From Alangreenwoodia sp964438605 (GTDB taxonomy: Bacteria; Bacillota; Clostridia; Peptostreptococcales; Anaerovoracaceae): a stretch of DNA of 6,348 bases. This document shows, piece by piece, positions 1 through 5,201 of this stretch. Location: NCBI GenBank assembly GCA_964438605.1, contig CAYTKT010000073.1, positions 1-6,348 on the forward strand, read 5' to 3'. Both the position numbers and the translations under genes were made by a program. The notes under the pieces were generated by a model. That model ran no database searches and was not told where the DNA came from. It worked only from the letters and a program-made list of their open reading frames with translations. The first letter of the stretch is position 1. Each line of letters begins with the position of its first letter.

Positions 1-172
1 TTGCAGGGCGTCCAAAATGTTCCCAATATTGTTTGCGCAGCATGGGGTTTACAAAACTGAAATCTATATTTTCCTTGATCCTCCTTAGGAGGTGATTGTG
101 AGGAATAATGGCATCATAAAGTCCTTGATATGGTGATAGTGACAGGCATATCTGCGAATCATCTTTCAGCAT
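1..172 (-). CDS. IS1182-family-like transposase, N-terminal part (runs off the window)
   Basis: The first 57 codons of a transposase are visible; the rest lies outside the window. The start is ATG at 172, with AAGGGGG at 180-186 seven bases upstream as ribosome binding site. The protein begins MLKDDSQICLSLSPYQGLYD. It continues with IDFSF and an LRKQYWEHFGRPA segment, which is the pattern I associate with the N-terminal DUF772-type domain of clostridial IS1182-family transposases. The DDE catalytic residues of such enzymes lie further downstream and cannot be checked here. This ORF was found by hand translation. The start lies 14 bases beyond the stop of the secreted protein gene (186-1040), so an insertion element abuts that gene. 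The family name rests on remembered sequence similarity and could be off by one IS family; that it is a transposase is more secure. Confidence 0.78.
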   Translation of the reverse strand, partial: MLKDDSQICLSLSPYQGLYDAIIPHNHLLRRIKENIDFSFVNPMLRKQYWEHFGRPA

Positions 173-185
173 GTTCAATCCCCCT

Positions 186-1040
186 TCATTTATTTTTAGT
201 GTACCATTTTTCATAGAAAAAGCCCAATTCTTTTAACAAAGAATTAGACTTTTTCAGTGCCCTCACCCAGTATCCGTTTTCCTTTACGCCATTCTGATGA
301 TAATTGAGATTATTCACCTTGAGGGAAACTTTCAGTTTGCGCGGATCCGTGACACTTGCAGTAGCAGTAGCTGTTTCACTGCCGTCCATAACTTGTGTTA
401 CAGGATCGTCAGCACTTGCGTCAACAGAAGGCGCAAGGCCTACATCGTTTTCTCCGATGATAGGATTCAGTGTCAGTTCTGTTTCTCCTTTTCCTAATAA
501 GTTCGCTGCGAAGTCTACTTTAGTCCACTCCTTTTCTTGTACTTCCGTCTTTAAGTTTTCAAAAGCTACATCATTTTTCAGTTCAAATACCCCGTCCAGA
601 GTTACTGTTTTAGCATTTTCGTTTATGATTTGGAAACTGCTACCATTTCTTCTCTTAAATGTAGTGCCCTCTTTTTCAAAGTCAACCTGTGTTTTATTCT
701 CTCCCAATGACCAGTATCCAAAACTAATGTTCTGTTTACCGTAGATTGCATACGTCTTTCCATCAACACTGAACTCGATCAGTACAGGATACTCCGTCGT
801 CTGGTTAAAGCGAATATACATGATAGGATCATCGTCTCCACAATCCTGTCCTTTCCCTGCTCCGAGGGCTTTAGTAAAATACGCTTCAGCATCCTCGCCT
901 TTGATAAAATACCCGGCGTCGACAACCTGCAGCCCACCTGCAGTCTCAGCCGATGCCGCTTCACTTGCAAACGCCATTGTCGGCGTCAGCATCAGCACCA
1001 TGCAGATGCACAGAAATACGGACAAAAATCGCCTTTTCAT
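186..1040 (-). CDS. Secreted, probably surface-exposed protein; C-terminus likely replaced by an IS
   Basis: A 284-residue protein of a family I do not recognise. It starts with a clear signal peptide: MKRRF, a hydrophobic core to about residue 22, and an AFA-SEA cleavage context near 25-31. The mature part is rich in beta-prone segments (for example YPVLIEFSVDGKTYAIYG near residues 85-102, then GTTFKRRNGSSFQI). From about 195 to 230 it has a low-complexity A/S/T/D stretch typical of a linker. LKVSLKVNNLNYHQNG then leads to GYWV, which resembles repeated domains in clostridial cell-wall-anchored proteins. From about residue 260 the protein changes to a basic tail (ALKKSNSLLKELG onward) encoded by the IS-end hairpin. 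The natural protein was therefore probably longer, and any sorting signal is missing. The start is supported by AAGGAGG, nine bases upstream. No promoter of its own is convincing; it may be read from 1508-1535 through an attenuator. Confidence 0.85.
   Translation of the reverse strand: MKRRFLSVFLCICMVLMLTPTMAFASEAASAETAGGLQVVDAGYFIKGEDAEAYFTKALGAGKGQDCGDDDPIMYIRFNQTTEYPVLIEFSVDGKTYAIYGKQNISFGYWSLGENKTQVDFEKEGTTFKRRNGSSFQIINENAKTVTLDGVFELKNDVAFENLKTEVQEKEWTKVDFAANLLGKGETELTLNPIIGENDVGLAPSVDASADDPVTQVMDGSETATATASVTDPRKLKVSLKVNNLNYHQNGVKENGYWVRALKKSNSLLKELGFFYEKWYTKNK
198..227 (-). promoter_or_regulatory. Candidate transposase promoter overlapping the IS-end hairpin
   Basis: Read on the minus strand there is TTGGGC (222-227), an 18-bp spacer and TACACT (198-203), the latter preceded by TGG as an extended -10. 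The -35 is weak and lies inside one arm of the IS-end hairpin. Transcription would start near 190, shortly before the ribosome binding site of the transposase. Confidence 0.4.
217..254. terminator. Bidirectional terminator-like hairpin at the IS left end
   Basis: The arms 217-232 and 239-254 pair over 16 positions, with G-U wobbles at two of them when read on the minus strand, around a 6-base loop (233-238). Each arm carries five A on one side and five T on the other, so a U-rich 3' side exists in both directions. In an IS this arrangement would block transcription from outside entering the transposase gene. It lies inside the 3' end of the reading frame at 186-1040 and would also end that gene's transcript early. 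Confidence 0.65.
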
Positions 1041-1065
1041 TTATATCATCCTCCTTTTGATATAA
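1041..1065 (-). promoter_or_regulatory. Ribosome binding site held in a hairpin loop
   Basis: TTATATCA (1041-1048) and TGATATAA (1058-1065) are a perfect 8-bp inverted repeat around the 9 bases that contain the Shine-Dalgarno sequence AAGGAGGA of the 186-1040 gene. The stem ends directly at the start codon. It is AT-rich and so weak. It could act as a thermo-sensitive or accessibility switch, or present the site in an open loop. The inverted repeat is seen; a regulatory role is inferred. Confidence 0.45.
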
Positions 1066-1123
1066 AATTGTAATTCCCGTGCAGACTTCCGAGGCGGCGG
1101 ATTCCGCTCCGGGCCGTTTGGGG

Positions 1124-1166
1124 AAAAACAAAAATGCCGCGCAGGGACGAAAATCCTACACGGCAT
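1124..1166 (-). terminator. Intrinsic terminator upstream of the secreted-protein gene
   Basis: On the minus strand ATGCCGTG (1159-1166) pairs with CGCGGCAT (1134-1141) over 8 positions with one G-U wobble. Partial inner pairing of TAGGA with TCCCTG extends it, and TTTTTGTTTTT follows (1124-1134 read in reverse). It lies about 85 bases before the start codon of the 186-1040 gene, so it would stop any transcript arriving from 1508-1535. The 5' arm has alternative partners at 1194-1198 (GATGC) and 1205-1209 (TGCCG), as expected for an attenuator. Confidence 0.65.
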
Positions 1167-1230
1167 CACAAAGAAGAGTACTCTCTGATCCAAGATGCAC
1201 ACACTGCCGAATGGCCAGGCAAAAGCCTGT

Positions 1231-1255
1231 AAAAATATCATCGTTTTTAACGACG
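1231..1255 (-). terminator. Terminator-like hairpin in the leader region
   Basis: On the minus strand CGTCGTT (1249-1255), an AAA loop and AACGATG (1239-1245) form a 7-bp stem with one wobble, followed by ATATTTTT. A second small stem, CAGGC-TTTT-GCCTG (1216-1229), follows at once. The stem is short for a strong terminator, so it may be a pause or folding element instead. Confidence 0.4.
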
Positions 1256-1353
1256 AATCAGAACAATCTGATGAAATAATAAATCACAAAAGACAGGCAA
1301 TTAAGCCACATAATCGAACTCACGCAGCCAAAAAACTGTCTCAGAAACAACTA

Positions 1354-1373
1354 TTTCAAGAGAGCCCTTGAAA
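1354..1373 (-). other. Perfect 7-bp stem-loop in the leader region
   Basis: TTTCAAG (1354-1360) and CTTGAAA (1367-1373) are perfectly complementary around a 6-base loop. It follows the T7 tract that closes the junction RNA at 1381-1487. On the minus strand a 3-bp CTG/CAG stem and six T come about 10 bases later (1330-1344). Together these could form a weak stop; the T-run is not directly adjacent to the long stem. Confidence 0.35.
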
Positions 1374-1380
1374 CAAGCCT

Positions 1381-1502
1381 AAAAAAACGATATAATAACC
1401 ACGCGGTAGGGCCGTTTGGCCTTTGTGTAGGTGTTGACCTCACCTGGACAAGCTCGCGGAGGCCCCATCCTCCAAAAGCTGCCGCATTTTTTTGTTTTCC
1501 AT
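1381..1502 (-). ncRNA. Candidate structured RNA with a four-way-junction-like fold, class not recognised
   Basis: The strong promoter at 1508-1535 would start a transcript near 1502. Within about 120 nt it can form a closing stem ATGCGG (1482-1487) with CCGCGT (1401-1406). Inside are three hairpins: AGCT + GGAGG with CCTCC + AGCT (1451-1480), AGGTG with CACCT (1429-1445), and GGCC with GGCC extended to 6 bp (1408-1423). The joining segments are short (1, 5, 5 and 1 nt). A T7 tract follows at 1381-1387 but is not directly preceded by a stem, so it is not a classical terminator. There is no plausible protein here. It could be a riboswitch-type aptamer for the downstream gene, a stand-alone small RNA, or chance pairing. 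I did not match it to a known RNA family. Confidence 0.45.
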
Positions 1503-1507
1503 CTATA

Positions 1508-1535
1508 ATTATACCAATGATAACTAAAATATCAA
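1508..1535 (-). promoter_or_regulatory. Strong sigma-A promoter, minus strand
   Basis: TTGATA (1530-1535) and a perfect TATAAT (1508-1513) are separated by 16 bp, with TGG directly before the -10 as an extended element. No protein start with a ribosome binding site follows within 450 bases, so it appears to drive RNA (1381-1502) and possibly the long leader of the 186-1040 gene. The same box sequences and 16-bp spacing recur at 3356-3383. Confidence 0.7.
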
Positions 1536-1581
1536 GAAAATTTTTTCGACGCCTGGTAAATCTATGCCCGTACCCATTCAT

Positions 1582-1984
1582 TTTTTAACGCTTTCAGCGA
1601 TTTAATATTTTTTGAAAATATTGTTTTTTAGATATTTTGTCCGTTCAACCTGAAGTATTCATCAGTTAGTTGCAAAAACCTTCGGATAAAAAGTACAGCA
1701 ATTCACGCATATTTTTACACTCTATTTTCATAATGCCCCTTTTTCCTAACACCACAAGATACGCCCACCCGCCCGTACTCTTTCCTACAGACGCCCGGCC
1801 CACCGTATCACCACATCTCCCTAAAAATTCCTTCTCAGCTTTCCATCAGCGCCCCGCAGTGATTCAATGAGTTGATCGGCCCAAGAGCCTCCATTTGGTT
1901 ATAAAATCATTCATTCAAATCAACACGCTCTCCCGCCCGTCTCATATCGCACCGTTGATTCCAATTACAACAAAACCGCCAGAT
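1582..1984. other. Intergenic stretch with no recognised gene
   Basis: No frame on either strand combines a start, a ribosome binding site and protein-like composition. The only items seen are a small CGCT-TTC-AGCG stem near 1589-1599 and a 21-codon minus-strand ORF at 1666-1731 with a poor AAGGGG site. Base composition changes along it, AT-rich near 1600-1720 and C-rich near 1735-1830 on the plus strand. This suggests mixed origin, but nothing can be named. Confidence 0.5.
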
Positions 1985-2023
1985 AAAAAAACGCTGCCAG
2001 AAATTCTTAAATTCCGACAGCGT
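1985..2023 (-). terminator. Intrinsic terminator of the TPR/SUFU gene
   Basis: On the minus strand the arms 2012-2023 and 1991-2002 pair over 12 positions with two G-U wobbles around a 9-base loop, followed by seven T. It lies about 135 bases after the stop at 2158. This is the clearest terminator in the window and separates the SUFU gene from everything below it. Confidence 0.85.
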
Positions 2024-2027
2024 CTTT

Positions 2028-2166
2028 TCACATTGATATCGGTTCCGCTACTCGCCGTACACGTTCCACGTTCTCTTTTATTACCTGCTGCACGTCTTTC
2101 TCCCTTATCTGTTTCACCGGTTTGCGAAGCAGTGCAGCCAGACGGTTCCTTAACAGATCAATTGAG
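2028..2166 (-). other. Coding-like tail in another frame after the SUFU stop codon
   Basis: After and slightly overlapping the TGA at 2158-2160, a different frame reads about 43 codons, starting DLLRNRLAALLRKPVKQ and ending EPISM, with a stop at 2028-2030. It is charged and looks like amphipathic helix. There is no start codon with a ribosome binding site at its head. It may be an old C-terminal extension lost through a frameshift, or chance. The 0-frame beyond the TGA is also open for some distance, which weakens the argument. Confidence 0.25.
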
Positions 2167-3201
2167 CGGTTTCTGCTCCGCGTCCACCACGCGCGGCCTG
2201 TTGACATTTACCACATCTACATATTGATACGGGAACAGCGCCAACAGTTCGTCCGCATTATGCGCAAGCTTAAACTCAACTTCCTCCTGATAAAGCGGCA
2301 GCAACTGATAAAAATTTACTTTGCTTCCATCATCCAACGGACAGACAAATGATTCCTGTCCGAAAGCGCCCGGACGAATCAGAATCACGCCGCTGAAGCC
2401 GGAACCCGCATCTCCCGCGCCCGTTCCTTCAGAAGATACCATATGTCCCCATCCGAGCCATGTATTTTCTTCAGCCGGTATGCGTGCCGTACTCTCAAGC
2501 AGGCGAAACGGCCAGACCCACTCGTCATCCTTGCTATCGATCTTCCAGTCAGGCGGCAGCGTCATCACCAGTTCCGCCCTCTCCAGTGAATATTCCGAAA
2601 GCTCCTTCGGCACGTTCATGCGGTGCGCCCCCATGCCGACCGTTACCAGCGTATAGCAATCGTGCTCCTCCGAAGGCGGAATAATACAAATTTCCGTAGT
2701 CGCCGACGGGGAAAAAACATCGCGGTACACACTGGAAAATTCGCCGAAAAATTGCATAATATGCGCCTTCACCTCAGCCGAAGCCATCTCGTCATACTTC
2801 GCCGGTGCGCCAGCCTCACCTCTCATAAATTTCTTGCATTGTTCAATAAAATATGACGTATCCTTATCGCCCGGCATGAGCCTGTTCGACTCCTCAAAAT
2901 ATGCCAGCGCTTCCTCATCTCTGTCGAGATAATAAAGGACATACCCCATATGAAAATGCCAGCGATCATCCCTCATGCCCTGCTCCCTGACAGAACGAAG
3001 CAGCGACAGCGATTTCTCCAGCATATCTCTGTCAAGTTCCTGTCCGAGCACCGCCTGATTGCTGTATGTGCGCGCCAGCAGCGTAACCATCTTATAATCG
3101 CGCTGCTCCTGCGGAATCGCTTCAACGGCATCGATAATCCTCTGAAAATCCCTTTCCTTATGCCACTGTTCCAACTGAGCGTTCAGTTTTTTATCATCCA
3201 T
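2158..3201 (-). CDS. TPR-like plus suppressor-of-fused (SUFU) domain protein
   Basis: A cytoplasmic protein of 347 residues with no signal peptide or membrane segment. Residues 1-125 are helical and TPR-like (LNAQLEQWHKERDFQRII, then RWHFHMGYVLYYLDRDEEAL). Residues about 145-340 form the SUFU domain. Motifs typical of bacterial members are MGAHRMNVP (190-198), ELVMTLPPDW (210-219), WPFRLLESTARIP (230-242), TWLGWGH (247-253), VNFYQLLPLYQEE (295-307) and VNRPRVV near the end. In animals SUFU binds Gli proteins. In bacteria the role is not established; a protein-binding, immunity-like or adaptor role is inference. I chose ATG at 3201 because GAGGAG lies upstream at good spacing. An upstream in-frame ATG at 3315 has no ribosome binding site and lies in the leader. 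The gene has its own promoter (3356-3383) and terminator (1985-2023), so it is probably monocistronic. Confidence 0.92.
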   Translation of the reverse strand: MDDKKLNAQLEQWHKERDFQRIIDAVEAIPQEQRDYKMVTLLARTYSNQAVLGQELDRDMLEKSLSLLRSVREQGMRDDRWHFHMGYVLYYLDRDEEALAYFEESNRLMPGDKDTSYFIEQCKKFMRGEAGAPAKYDEMASAEVKAHIMQFFGEFSSVYRDVFSPSATTEICIIPPSEEHDCYTLVTVGMGAHRMNVPKELSEYSLERAELVMTLPPDWKIDSKDDEWVWPFRLLESTARIPAEENTWLGWGHMVSSEGTGAGDAGSGFSGVILIRPGAFGQESFVCPLDDGSKVNFYQLLPLYQEEVEFKLAHNADELLALFPYQYVDVVNVNRPRVVDAEQKPLN

Positions 3202-3317
3202 GACTTCATTTTCTCCTCTCCGCTTCCTGTATCCGCCGCTCTCCTGCCCGCAAAGATAAGAATTTTCACTCTCAGGCAGGCTTTCTCGTTCAATAATATC
3301 CGGTGTACCAAGCATCA

Positions 3318-3342
3318 GCGGGCTAACCCCGCGTGTCCCACG
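3318..3342 (-). promoter_or_regulatory. Paired small hairpins in the 5' leader of the SUFU gene
   Basis: Just after the expected transcription start, CGTG-GGA-CACG (3332-3342) and GCGGG-GTTAG-CCCGC (3318-3332) form two back-to-back GC-rich stems sharing one base. No T tract follows, so this is not a terminator. It lies at the 5' end of a leader of about 150 nt and could protect the RNA or regulate translation. The family is not recognised. Confidence 0.35.
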
Positions 3343-3355
3343 GTTTTATATTTGA

Positions 3356-3383
3356 ATTATACTGTCATTAAATTACTTATCAA
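3356..3383 (-). promoter_or_regulatory. Sigma-A promoter of the TPR/SUFU gene
   Basis: TTGATA (3378-3383), a 16-bp spacer and a perfect TATAAT (3356-3361). Transcription would begin near 3350, giving a leader of about 150 nt before the ATG at 3201. It lies between the glycosidase stop (3418) and the SUFU gene and so uncouples the two. Confidence 0.75.
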
Positions 3384-3385
3384 TC

Positions 3386-3403
3386 AGATTCTCGACAGAA
3401 TCT
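3386..3403 (-). terminator. Hairpin just after the glycosidase stop codon
   Basis: AGATTCT (3386-3392) and AGAATCT (3397-3403) are perfectly complementary around a 4-base loop, 15 bases after the stop of the GH26-like gene. The following bases (GATTGATAAG on the minus strand) are not a T tract, so termination would be weak. It may instead protect the 3' end of the message. It sits directly upstream of the -35 box of the next gene. Confidence 0.4.
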
Positions 3404-3417
3404 TTCAGCGACAGTCT

Positions 3418-5109
3418 CTATTGCGCGCCTTCCGCTTCCGGCAGCCGCTTCTTTGGCACAATTCCATTAAATCCATCACGAAATGCCGCTATCGTATCTT
3501 CATTTTCATCCATATAATATGGCCGCGCTATGATACCTTCTTTGCCTTCCCGGTAATCCCGGTCCCCCTCGCTGAACCAGACGGCCGCTTTAATATTCGG
3601 GTAATTTTTTATATCGGCAAACATATTCCTGATCCAGTTGGCCTTGTTCCCGCCGTAAGAACTGCTGGCAAACTCCGTAATAATCCATGGCACCTCGCTA
3701 AAATCCTCGATATACAACTCCTGGCAGCCGTCATAAATGTCTTGAAACGAATTCCATGTCTCGCCGGTGACATCGTTATAATAATTCCCGGTATTATATC
3801 CGGTGACGCCGAGCATCTGAATCTGATCGTTTCCTGAATAATAACGCAGATAATTGTTCCATCCGTCCGGCGGATAATTTCCATACTGCGGATTAAAAAT
3901 CCAGATTACATTCCGTGCACCTTCTTCTTCAAAAATCCTGCTGACGCGGCTGTGAACCTGACGGTAAATCTCCGGATCGCACATGGTGACAACGCCGGAA
4001 TAACTTGTCCAGTCAGTATTCATCTCATTATTGAGCCGCAACAGCACCGGATGACCAAATTCAGCAATCTGGTGCGCGATATTTCTAATGGTGTCATCCA
4101 GTTGTCCATCCAGTACCTGGAAATTCGGGTTTTCCGCCCAGACCGAGTGATAATCAGCCGCGATCTGTAACGTCAGCTCTACCTTCTTTCCATGCTCATA
4201 AGCATCCTGCATCCCTTTTATCGGCGGTTCCTGTGACAGATACATATAACCCATAACCAGCGGGAATGTAAATTCCACTTTTTCTTCCAACTCCGTAATA
4301 CTGTCTTTCATTTTATCGCCCTCAAGGAGCAGCGCCGTATACGCGCCCCACATTACATCGTCCCTCTGGCGGAGATCTTCATAAAGTCGGGCTGTTTCCT
4401 GATTCCAGTCAGGCAGAACAGGGACCGTTTCAACCCGATACGAGGCTATTCCTCTGCGTTCCGTCATCGCAAAGGAACCCAAAATCTGGTCGATTTTTCC
4501 AGCGTCATATTCCGTGCTGCGAATCATAATTCTGCCGTAATCCCGACCGCCGTTCGGATCTTTAAAATACGCATAAGTATAGTAATTGAGCGTAATGTCA
4601 CTGCCCTCGTAAGGCGTTCTGTGAACGGAAATCAGCCGGACGTTGTAATCTCCAATCCGGCGCGTCGTATCCTCGATTTCTTCGATCCTGTTGACCGCCT
4701 GAAAATCTGCGCTCGAAACAAACCGGTTATTGTAATACTCAAGATAACTATCCACGTCATCATACGGAGAACATTCTCTGGAAAAATCGATCCTGTATTT
4801 CCCATCCTTGCTTTGCGCTGTCACCACAAACTTGCTCAGTGAAAAGTCAAACTCCCAGTCTCCGGGCAAATCCACGCGATACCCATTAGGATAATCAATG
4901 AGCCGGACAGTGTCCTGATACCGATACACCGCTTTGAAATCGCTGCCGTCAATATCAAACGGCCGCTTATTCGTTTTTTCCAAATTTAAATAATAGCTCT
5001 CTTCCAGTACCTCACCGATGCCGGAATCGTACTTTTCGTATGAAACTTTTGTCCAGACGACTGCAACAGCCGCTGTTACAGCAAAAAACAAAACCAGAAT
5101 CACGACCAC
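3418..5109 (-). CDS. Membrane-anchored GH26-like glycosidase (main part; 5' end frameshifted)
   Basis: The frame is open from 5250; GTG at 5109 is the first usual start but has no ribosome binding site, so it is probably internal. Using 5109 numbering (563 residues), 1-20 is a membrane segment preceded by KKTKRIR, giving a cytoplasmic N-terminus and an extracellular body. Residues about 70-215 form a beta-rich domain resembling PsbP-like folds (weak guess). Residues about 230-545 resemble glycoside hydrolase family 26. LLRLNNEMNTDW (357-367) carries the likely acid/base Glu362, and PWIITEFASSSYGG carries the likely nucleophile Glu479; VIWIFNPQYGNYPP and AVWFSEGDRD match the barrel strands between and after. 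GH26 enzymes mostly cleave beta-mannan-type glycans, but the substrate cannot be read here. The usual His-Glu pair of the acid/base motif appears as Asn-Glu. The true protein probably begins at 5345 and crosses the G7 run, giving about 640 residues. Confidence 0.85.
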   Translation of the reverse strand: MVVILVLFFAVTAAVAVVWTKVSYEKYDSGIGEVLEESYYLNLEKTNKRPFDIDGSDFKAVYRYQDTVRLIDYPNGYRVDLPGDWEFDFSLSKFVVTAQSKDGKYRIDFSRECSPYDDVDSYLEYYNNRFVSSADFQAVNRIEEIEDTTRRIGDYNVRLISVHRTPYEGSDITLNYYTYAYFKDPNGGRDYGRIMIRSTEYDAGKIDQILGSFAMTERRGIASYRVETVPVLPDWNQETARLYEDLRQRDDVMWGAYTALLLEGDKMKDSITELEEKVEFTFPLVMGYMYLSQEPPIKGMQDAYEHGKKVELTLQIAADYHSVWAENPNFQVLDGQLDDTIRNIAHQIAEFGHPVLLRLNNEMNTDWTSYSGVVTMCDPEIYRQVHSRVSRIFEEEGARNVIWIFNPQYGNYPPDGWNNYLRYYSGNDQIQMLGVTGYNTGNYYNDVTGETWNSFQDIYDGCQELYIEDFSEVPWIITEFASSSYGGNKANWIRNMFADIKNYPNIKAAVWFSEGDRDYREGKEGIIARPYYMDENEDTIAAFRDGFNGIVPKKRLPEAEGAQ

Positions 5110-5201
5110 AGCCAGTCTGATCCGTTTCGTCTTTTTCGGTGGCTCGCCTTGATCATTTATTTCCTGATGGTTTTCACTATTGATCGTTCGCTCCGCTGTT
5201 T

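Larger units (their letters stand above)
1..262 (-). mobile_element. Left end of an IS1182-like insertion sequence (partial)
   Basis: The element comprises the partial transposase (1-172), its promoter and ribosome binding site, and a 16-bp perfect-or-wobble hairpin (217-254) of the kind IS elements carry at the end upstream of the transposase. The outer boundary is not directly visible because the other end is outside the window and no target duplication can be compared. I place it near 255-265 because the surface-protein reading frame changes character there, at a conserved-looking GYWV motif followed by a lysine-rich tail. The exact end is an inference. Confidence 0.6.

Noticed and set aside
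1390..1420. T-box leader, because of TACCGCG on the minus strand
   Set aside because: The GGUGG half of the T-box antiterminator is missing and no stem I features are visible; a 7-base match is not enough.
1079..1430. Shared 11-base word CCAAACGGCCC at about 1111-1121 and 1409-1419 (minus strand)
   Set aside because: A match of this length is expected by chance in a window of this size and the flanks differ.
1351..1581. 76-codon minus-strand ORF
   Set aside because: No ribosome binding site; it runs through the promoter at 1508-1535 and the hairpins of the junction RNA, and its composition is not protein-like.
1666..1731. 21-codon minus-strand ORF beginning MKIECKNMRELLYFL
   Set aside because: Only a poor AAGGGG site and no promoter; such short frames are expected by chance in this AT-rich stretch.
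3202..3315. Upstream ATG at 3315 as start of the SUFU protein
   Set aside because: No ribosome binding site, and the 38 extra residues are untypical and overlap the structured leader; ATG 3201 has GAGGAG at suitable spacing.
2950..3837. Long plus-strand ORF (295 codons) and other plus-strand ORFs
   Set aside because: They lie antisense to convincing minus-strand genes, lack ribosome binding sites and give no recognisable protein.
5107..5109. GTG at 5109 as the natural start of the glycosidase
   Set aside because: No ribosome binding site upstream; it would cut into the membrane helix and drop the basic KKTKRIR anchor, while in-frame protein-like sequence with the repeated IPETDAP motif extends to 5250.
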